In this document: piece by piece, positions 1 to 4,919 of the stretch
Layout of the letters: every line of letters starts with the position of its first letter
Numbering within the stretch: position 1 is the stretch's first letter
NCBI GenBank assembly: GCA_019114885.1
Contig: DXEQ01000090.1
Span: 1 to 7,634 of the forward strand
Length of the DNA: 7,634 bases
Reading direction: 5' to 3'
Origin: Candidatus Anaerobutyricum stercoripullorum
GTDB taxonomy: Bacteria; Bacillota; Clostridia; Lachnospirales; Lachnospiraceae
The notes under the pieces: model-generated
Seen by the model: the letters and a program-made list of their open reading frames with translations, nothing else
Told to the model about the DNA's origin: nothing
Databases searched by the model: none
Program-made: the position numbers and the translations under genes

Positions 1-4
1 ATCA

Positions 5-33
5 TGGATATTTTCCGACATATCGTCTATAAT
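5..33 (+). promoter_or_regulatory. Candidate sigma-A-type promoter for the purine permease operon
   Basis: A perfect TATAAT lies at 28-33. Seventeen bases upstream, at 5-10, is TGGATA, which matches four of six positions of TTGACA. Transcription would start near position 40 and give a leader of about 50 bases before the ATG at 93. That leader is too short for a purine riboswitch, and none of its conserved core is visible. The element sits at the window edge, so upstream regulatory sites cannot be seen. The call rests on consensus match and spacing only. Confidence 0.55.
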
Positions 34-92
34 GAAAAACGGAACTTGCGTGACATCGCAACACATTTCATAACAAAAGAAAGGGAGAAACT

Positions 93-1448
93 ATGGAACA
101 CTTTTTTAAGCTGAAAGAAAACGGCACTAACATTTCCACAGAAGTGATGGCCGGGCTTACCACCTTTTTCACCATGGCTTACATCATCGCGGTCAATCCC
201 AGCGTGTTAAGCCAGTCCGGGATGGAGTGGGGCGCCGTCTTTCTGGCCACCATCATTGCTTCTATCATCGGAACTCTTGTCATGGGCCTTTTTGCAAATG
301 TACCGTACGCGCAGGCGCCGGGCATGGGCTTAAACGCTTTCTTCGTCTACACCGTCTGTTTTGGTCTTGGATTTACCTGGCAGCAGGCACTGTCCATGGT
401 ATTTATCTGCGGTATCATCAATATCATTATCACCGTGACAAAGGTCCGAAAGTTCATCATCAAAGCGATCCCGAACAGCCTGCAGAACGCCATCGGCGGC
501 GGCATCGGTGTGTTTGTGGCCTATATCGGTCTTCTGAATGTAGGCATCTTAAGCTTTGATTCCGGCGTACCGGCTCTTGCCACCCTCAATCAGCCTGCTT
601 TCTGGCTGTTCCTGATCGGACTGGTGCTGACCATCGTGCTTCTGGTCCTCAACGTAAAAGGCGCGATCCTCATCGGCATCGTCGTGACTGCGCTTTTTGG
701 CATCCCGATGGGCGTGACCACCGCGGCGGATTCCGTAAGCTTTTCCGAGGCCTGCGCAGTCCTTCCTACCACCTTCGGCGCAATCTTTACGGCAGAGGGT
801 CTGCCTTCCCTGTTTAACGACATGGCAAAGCTCCCACTTGTACTGGTGACCATCTTTGCCTTCAGTATCTCCGATACTTTTGATACGCTGGGAACCTTCA
901 TCGGAACCGGACGCCGCAGCGGCATCTTCAGCGAGGAAGACGAGCGGGCCATGGAAACCAGCACTGGTTTTAAGTCCAAGATGGACAAGGCTCTGTTTGC
1001 GGATGCCATCGCCACCTCCATCGGCTCCATCTTCGGAACCTCCAACACCACCACTTTCGTGGAGAGTGCCTCCGGCATCGGCGCCGGCGGACGTACCGGT
1101 CTTACCAGCGTGGTCGTTGCCATCTGTTTTGCCATCAGCGCTTTCCTTGCCACCTTTGTGAGTGCCATCCCGTCCGCTGCGACAGCTCCGGCTCTCGTAG
1201 TTGTCGGCATCATGATGACTTCCGCGTTCAAGGAGATTCAGTGGGAAGACTTCTCCGAGGCGGTCCCGGCCTTCTTCGCCGGACTGTTCATGGCGCTTTG
1301 CTACAGCATTTCCTACGGTATCGCTTTCGGATTCATCTCCTACTGTATCGTAAAGATCTGCAGGAAAGAGGCAGGCACCATCCACCCAATCCTCTGGGCG
1401 GCAACGATTCTGTTTATATTGAACTTTGTTCTGCTGGCACTGATCTGA
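93..1448 (+). CDS. NCS2 family (AzgA-type) purine permease, guanine/hypoxanthine/adenine uptake
   Basis: This is an integral membrane nucleobase transporter that probably imports hypoxanthine, guanine or adenine by cation symport for purine salvage. The 451 residues fit the family's usual length. Visible AzgA-subfamily hallmarks are AGLTTFFTMAYII (20-32, first membrane helix), APGMGLNAFF (75-84, the broken substrate-site helix), DTFDTLGT (261-268) and GTSNTTTFVES with the following GRTGL (315-337), which includes the probable substrate-contacting Glu324. Hydrophobic stretches run to the C-terminus, consistent with the 14-helix UraA/AzgA fold. The ATG is preceded by GGGAG at 83-87 with 5-base spacing, and the protein begins just before the first helix as expected. 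Tandem stops (TGA TAA) end it. It is the first gene of a probable three-gene unit with brnQ and the beta-helix hydrolase. Family resemblance is to Bacillus PbuG/PbuO and E. coli adenine or hypoxanthine permeases; sequence alone does not settle which purine is preferred, so no symbol is given. Confidence 0.95.
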   Translation: MEHFFKLKENGTNISTEVMAGLTTFFTMAYIIAVNPSVLSQSGMEWGAVFLATIIASIIGTLVMGLFANVPYAQAPGMGLNAFFVYTVCFGLGFTWQQALSMVFICGIINIIITVTKVRKFIIKAIPNSLQNAIGGGIGVFVAYIGLLNVGILSFDSGVPALATLNQPAFWLFLIGLVLTIVLLVLNVKGAILIGIVVTALFGIPMGVTTAADSVSFSEACAVLPTTFGAIFTAEGLPSLFNDMAKLPLVLVTIFAFSISDTFDTLGTFIGTGRRSGIFSEEDERAMETSTGFKSKMDKALFADAIATSIGSIFGTSNTTTFVESASGIGAGGRTGLTSVVVAICFAISAFLATFVSAIPSAATAPALVVVGIMMTSAFKEIQWEDFSEAVPAFFAGLFMALCYSISYGIAFGFISYCIVKICRKEAGTIHPILWAATILFILNFVLLALI

Positions 1449-1455
1449 TAAACGA

Positions 1456-1490
1456 CGCGCATCCGTGCGCATTGTAAGCTTACGGGCGCG
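1456..1490 (+). repeat. Overlapping inverted repeats between purine permease and brnQ
   Basis: Two mutually exclusive hairpins are possible. A small one pairs GCGCA (1457-1461) with TGCGC (1466-1470) around a TCCG tetraloop. A longer one pairs CGCGC (1456-1460) with GCGCG (1486-1490), and CCGT (1463-1466) with ACGG (1482-1485). A perfect 10-base palindrome, GTAAGCTTAC, lies at 1474-1483. No U-tract follows on the + strand (A residues and the brnQ Shine-Dalgarno come next), so it does not look like an intrinsic terminator. It may modulate read-through or protect mRNA ends, or mean nothing. Confidence 0.35.
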
Positions 1491-1508
1491 GCAAAAAAGG
1501 AGCCTTCC

Positions 1509-2870
1509 ATGGAAAATGTATCATTCAACTTATCATTCAAAAAAATCATCGTGGTAGCCAGCATGCTGTTCGGCATGTTTTTCGGCGCCGGTAATCTGAT
1601 CTTTCCGGCGTCCATGGGCCAGCTGGCCGGGCAGAACATGTGGACTGCCTCCGTGGGCTTTCTGATCACCGGCGTCGGCCTTCCTCTTCTGGGCGTGGCG
1701 GCGCTGGGCATCAGCCAGGAAGACGGTCTTTTAGGTCTTTCCAGCCGCGTGGGAAAAGGTTACGGCCTCTTTTTTACCTGCGTCCTCTATCTGACCATCG
1801 GACCGTTCTTTGCCATTCCACGATGTGCCACCGTATCCTACACCGTCGGAATCGAGCGAATCCTTCCGGGAACGGAACAGAGTCTGGGACTTGCCATCTT
1901 TTCTCTGATTTTCTTTGCGGCAGTCCTCTTCTTCTCCCTCCGGCCGGGAGAGATTCTCACCTGGATTGGGAAAGTGCTCAACCCACTTTTCCTCTGCTTC
2001 CTTGCGATCCTGGTGATCCGGGCACTGCTTTCACCCATGGGACAGATCTCAGAAATCGCTCCTTCCGGCGCTTATGTATCCGGTTCTTTTGCCACCGGAC
2101 TTCTGGAAGGCTACAACACCATGGACGCCCTGGCGGGTCTCGCCTTCGGCATCATCGTGGTGGATGTGATTCGAAGCCTGGGAGTGGAAAAACCACAGGC
2201 AGTGGCTGTCAACACAGTGCGGGCCGGTATATTCAGTTCCATCCTCATGGCACTCATCTACGTGCTGGTCACCATGGTCGGCGCACAAAGCCGGGGTCTG
2301 TTCGAGGCTTCTCCCAATGGCGGAGAGGCACTGGCTCAGATTGCACAGCACTATTTTGGCAGCGCAGGCGCACTGATTCTGGCCCTCACCGTCACCATCG
2401 CCTGTCTGAAAACAGCGGTGGGGCTGATCACCAGCTGCGGGGAGACCTTCGTAAAGCTGTTCCCGCACGGTCCTTCTTACCGCGTCTGGGCGGTGGTGTT
2501 CTGCATACTGTCCTTCCTTATCGCCAATCTGGGACTGGACGCCATCATCGCCTATTCCATGCCGGTACTCATGTTTCTGTACCCGCTGTCCATCGTGCTG
2601 ATTCTGCTGACCCTGTCTGGCAGATTGTTCCATGACGACCGGACAGTCCTTCGCTGGACCATCACATTTACTGCCATACCGGCTGTATTTGACCTTCTGC
2701 GGGCACTGCCGGAAGGCACAAGAACTCTGCTGCATGTGGACGGTCTCAACGCTCTTGTGGCGCGGACGCTGCCCCTGGCGGGAGAAGGATTTGGCTGGAT
2801 CTGCCCGGCTCTGCTGGGATTTGTGATCGGACTGATCATAAGAAACCTGCGCAAAACAAAAAACATATAA
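1509..2870 (+). CDS. brnQ: Branched-chain amino acid transport system II carrier protein (BrnQ, LIVCS family)
   Basis: This is a cytoplasmic-membrane symporter that takes up leucine, isoleucine and valine with Na+ or H+. The 453 residues and about 12 hydrophobic segments match the family. Diagnostic motifs are LFGMFFGAGNLIFPASMG (20-37, first membrane helix), YLTIGPFFAIPR followed by CATVSYTVG (94-114), EGYNTMDALAGLAFG (200-214) and the CLKTAVGLITSCGETF region (299-314). At 106 this protein has Cys where I recall Thr or Ala as common in IPR(T/A)ATVS; this looks like a mild variant. The ATG at 1509 is supported by AAGGAG at 1497-1502 with 6-base spacing, and the first helix follows at once. 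The stop is 14 bases before the next gene's ATG, so the two are almost certainly co-transcribed. The purine permease stop is 60 bases upstream. No leucine-responsive leader or T-box is visible in that gap, which is too short for one. It ends in a short basic cytoplasmic tail. Confidence 0.96.
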   Translation: MENVSFNLSFKKIIVVASMLFGMFFGAGNLIFPASMGQLAGQNMWTASVGFLITGVGLPLLGVAALGISQEDGLLGLSSRVGKGYGLFFTCVLYLTIGPFFAIPRCATVSYTVGIERILPGTEQSLGLAIFSLIFFAAVLFFSLRPGEILTWIGKVLNPLFLCFLAILVIRALLSPMGQISEIAPSGAYVSGSFATGLLEGYNTMDALAGLAFGIIVVDVIRSLGVEKPQAVAVNTVRAGIFSSILMALIYVLVTMVGAQSRGLFEASPNGGEALAQIAQHYFGSAGALILALTVTIACLKTAVGLITSCGETFVKLFPHGPSYRVWAVVFCILSFLIANLGLDAIIAYSMPVLMFLYPLSIVLILLTLSGRLFHDDRTVLRWTITFTAIPAVFDLLRALPEGTRTLLHVDGLNALVARTLPLAGEGFGWICPALLGFVIGLIIRNLRKTKNI

Positions 2871-2884
2871 GGGGGGAGTATCCC
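2871..2884 (+). promoter_or_regulatory. G-rich ribosome binding site of the beta-helix hydrolase, able to fold on itself
   Basis: The whole 14-base gap after brnQ is a Shine-Dalgarno region: six G then AG (2871-2878), with six bases before the ATG at 2885. GGGA (2874-2877) can pair with TCCC (2881-2884) across a three-base loop, so part of the binding site could be hidden next to the start codon. The site supports translation starting at 2885. The hairpin is small and its effect is speculative. Confidence 0.6.
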
Positions 2885-4900
2885 ATGATTATTTATGTAA
2901 ATGCAACTGCCGGCCGGGACGGTAACGGCACAAAAGAGATGCCGTTTCGACATATCAATGACGCGGCGCAGATTGCCCGCCCCGGCGATGAAGTACTGGT
3001 GGCTCCCGGCGTCTACCGGGAATATGTGAATCCGCGCTGTGGCGGAACCGGGGACGCCCGCATTGTCTACCGGAGCACCGAGCCTCTGGGCGCGGTCATC
3101 ACCGGAGCGGAGGAAGTGAAAAACTGGACCCGTTATGAAGGAAATGTATGGAGCTGCCGGGTCTCCAACTCCATTTTTGGAAGCTACAATCCTTATACTA
3201 CCTACGTTTACGGCGACTGGTACTTTGCCGGCAAGAGCAGACATACCGGCGCCGTCTATCTCAATGACATCATGCTCTACGAAGCAGGCAGTCTGGAAGA
3301 ATGTCTTGCCGGAGAGGTCTACCCTCATTCCTGGAATCCGGAGGCATCCGTATACAAATGGTACGCAAAGCAGGATACGGAAACCGACGAGACAGTGATC
3401 TACGCCAACTTCCAGGACAGCGATCCCAACAAAGAAAAGGTGGAGATCAACGTCCGCCGGGAATGTTTCTTCCCATCTGAAACCGGTCGGGGATATATCA
3501 CCGTGAACGGTTTTCGTATTGAAAAAGCTGCTACTACCTGGGCGCCGCCGGCCGCCTTCCAGGACGGCATGATCGGACCGAACTGGTCCAAGGGCTGGAT
3601 CATCGAGGACTGTGAGATCAGCAACAGCAAATGTGCCGGCATCTGCCTGGGCAAATATCTTGACCCGGACAACGAACATTATTTCACCAACAAACATGTC
3701 AAGAGTCCGACACAGATGGAGCGGGACGCTGTCTGCCGCGGTCAGTATCACGGCTGGCTCAAAGAAAAAGTCGGCAGTCATATCATCCGACGCTGCAATA
3801 TCCATCACTGTCAGCAGGGCGGCATCATCGGGCGGATGGGCTGCGTTTTCTCCGTCATTGAGGATAACCACATCCATCACATCAACAACATGATGGAACT
3901 GGGCGGCGCGGAGATTGCCGGCATCAAGTTGCATGCGGCCATCGACGTGACCTTCCGCCGCAATTATATCCACCACTGTACCATGGGAATCTGGTGCGAC
4001 TGGGAGGCGCAGGGTACCCGCATCACGCAGAACCTCTTCCACGACAACCAGCGGCCTTCTTATGCCAGACAGTTGAAGGGAAGCATGATGAGTCAGGACC
4101 TCTTTGTGGAAGTCGGCCACGGCCCGACACTGATTGATAATAATATCCTGCTCTCCGACGCCTCTCTCCGGCTGGCCACTCAGGGCGTTGCCCTGGTACA
4201 TAACCTGATCTGCGGCTCCTTTACCGCCGTGGGCGCAGGCACCGACAGCGTGGTGGAGGGCGTCAACCGGGCACGATACACCCCGTATCACATCCCACAT
4301 CGCACGGAAGTCATGGGCTTTATGACCATCCTTCACGGAGATGACCGCTTCTACAACAATATCTTCGTCCAGAAATGGCCGTCAGAACCGTTCCGCATCG
4401 TCCGGGACTGCGAAGATGGCTTCGATGAAGAAAACCGGGAAGTGGGCACCCACGTCATGGACGAGTATCCGACTTACGAAGAATGGATACAGCAGTTTGA
4501 CATGGACACCGATGTGCCGGACATGAAAAAACTGGAGCCGGCGCATTTTAAACATCTTCCGGTCTGGGCAGACGGCAACGCCTACTTTGGCGGCGCAAAA
4601 GCGTGGAAGAAGGAAGAAAATTATCTGCTTGACGCAGACCATGATATAAAGGTGGAACTGACCTGCCGGGATGGCGCTCCATGCCTGTCCACCAATCTTT
4701 ACGATTACCTGAACGACTTTTCCTCGGAAATGATTCACAGCGACACCCTGGGGCTTGCCTTTGAGCCGGAACAGCGCTTTGAGAATCCGGACGGCACCGA
4801 TATCACCTTCGACCGAGATTACTTCGGCGGCCACCGGGGCGTGCGGATTCTGCCTGGCCCGTTCGCCAGCCCGGAAGACGCCAAAAAACCTCTGTGGTAG
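2885..4900 (+). CDS. Right-handed parallel beta-helix protein, probable GH120 beta-xylosidase
   Basis: It probably removes xylose from xylobiose and short xylo-oligosaccharides with retention of configuration. The N-terminus (YVNATAGRDGNGT, then PGDEVLVAPGVYREYV near 33-48) is the usual opening of beta-helix polysaccharide enzymes. About 80-190 should hold the Ig-like insert of GH120. The helix continues from about 190 with family blocks GPNWSKGWIIED (231-242), EIAGIKLHAAIDV (343-355), WCDWEAQGTR (370-379), DLFVEVGHGP (405-414) and DDRFYNNIF (486-494). By recalled alignment to Thermoanaerobacterium XylC, whose catalytic pair is Asp382 and Glu405, the nucleophile is Asp372 and the acid/base Glu409. 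Here they are 37 residues apart rather than 23, because of an insertion at 391-404. There is no signal peptide, and there are about 17 cysteines, suggesting a cytoplasmic enzyme. The 671 residues slightly exceed XylC (about 638). The ATG follows brnQ by 14 bases with a strong G-rich site. The beta-helix fold is near certain; GH120 is strong by motif; substrate is inferred, and a related oligosaccharide remains possible. Confidence 0.88.
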   Translation: MIIYVNATAGRDGNGTKEMPFRHINDAAQIARPGDEVLVAPGVYREYVNPRCGGTGDARIVYRSTEPLGAVITGAEEVKNWTRYEGNVWSCRVSNSIFGSYNPYTTYVYGDWYFAGKSRHTGAVYLNDIMLYEAGSLEECLAGEVYPHSWNPEASVYKWYAKQDTETDETVIYANFQDSDPNKEKVEINVRRECFFPSETGRGYITVNGFRIEKAATTWAPPAAFQDGMIGPNWSKGWIIEDCEISNSKCAGICLGKYLDPDNEHYFTNKHVKSPTQMERDAVCRGQYHGWLKEKVGSHIIRRCNIHHCQQGGIIGRMGCVFSVIEDNHIHHINNMMELGGAEIAGIKLHAAIDVTFRRNYIHHCTMGIWCDWEAQGTRITQNLFHDNQRPSYARQLKGSMMSQDLFVEVGHGPTLIDNNILLSDASLRLATQGVALVHNLICGSFTAVGAGTDSVVEGVNRARYTPYHIPHRTEVMGFMTILHGDDRFYNNIFVQKWPSEPFRIVRDCEDGFDEENREVGTHVMDEYPTYEEWIQQFDMDTDVPDMKKLEPAHFKHLPVWADGNAYFGGAKAWKKEENYLLDADHDIKVELTCRDGAPCLSTNLYDYLNDFSSEMIHSDTLGLAFEPEQRFENPDGTDITFDRDYFGGHRGVRILPGPFASPEDAKKPLW

Positions 4901-4919
4901 GAGGATTACAAAAACCTCC
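4889..4919 (-). terminator. Weak bidirectional-looking hairpins between convergent genes
   Basis: The stop codons of the hydrolase (4898-4900) and the UvrA-like gene (4906-4908) are five bases apart. GGAGG (4900-4904) can pair with CCTCC (4915-4919), or GAGG (4901-4904) with CCTC (4889-4892); the two are mutually exclusive. On the - strand the second hairpin is followed at once by six T (complement of 4883-4888), the order expected of an intrinsic terminator, but its stem is only four base pairs with an eight-base loop. On the + strand no U-tract follows either hairpin. Termination here is plausible but poorly supported. Confidence 0.25.

Noticed and set aside
549..1472. A 307-codon open frame on the - strand opposite the purine permease
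   Set aside because: The translation is a low-complexity Gly/Asp/Arg-rich product with no membrane, catalytic or family motif, fully covered by a confident gene.
1456..1490. Intrinsic terminator after the purine permease
   Set aside because: The hairpins are GC-rich but no run of T follows on the + strand. The next bases are A-rich and form the brnQ ribosome site.
1472..1500. Separate promoter for brnQ starting from TTGTAA at 1472-1477
   Set aside because: No -10 element lies at acceptable spacing; it would fall on the Shine-Dalgarno sequence and start codon region.
1640..2635. A 331-codon open frame on the + strand inside brnQ in another frame
   Set aside because: It is rich in Arg, His, Ser and Gly as expected for a frame-shifted reading of a membrane protein gene, and it has no recognisable motif.
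2552..4336. A 594-codon open frame on the - strand opposite the end of brnQ and most of the hydrolase gene
   Set aside because: It is antisense to two well-supported genes, its translation shows no recognisable domain, and it spans their boundary. Long antisense frames are expected from the GC-biased third codon positions of the real genes.
2885..4900. Pectate lyase or polysaccharide lyase family 6 identity for the beta-helix protein
   Set aside because: The N-terminal opening resembles those families, but the core blocks and the Asp/Glu pair match GH120 better, and there is no signal peptide as expected for a secreted lyase.
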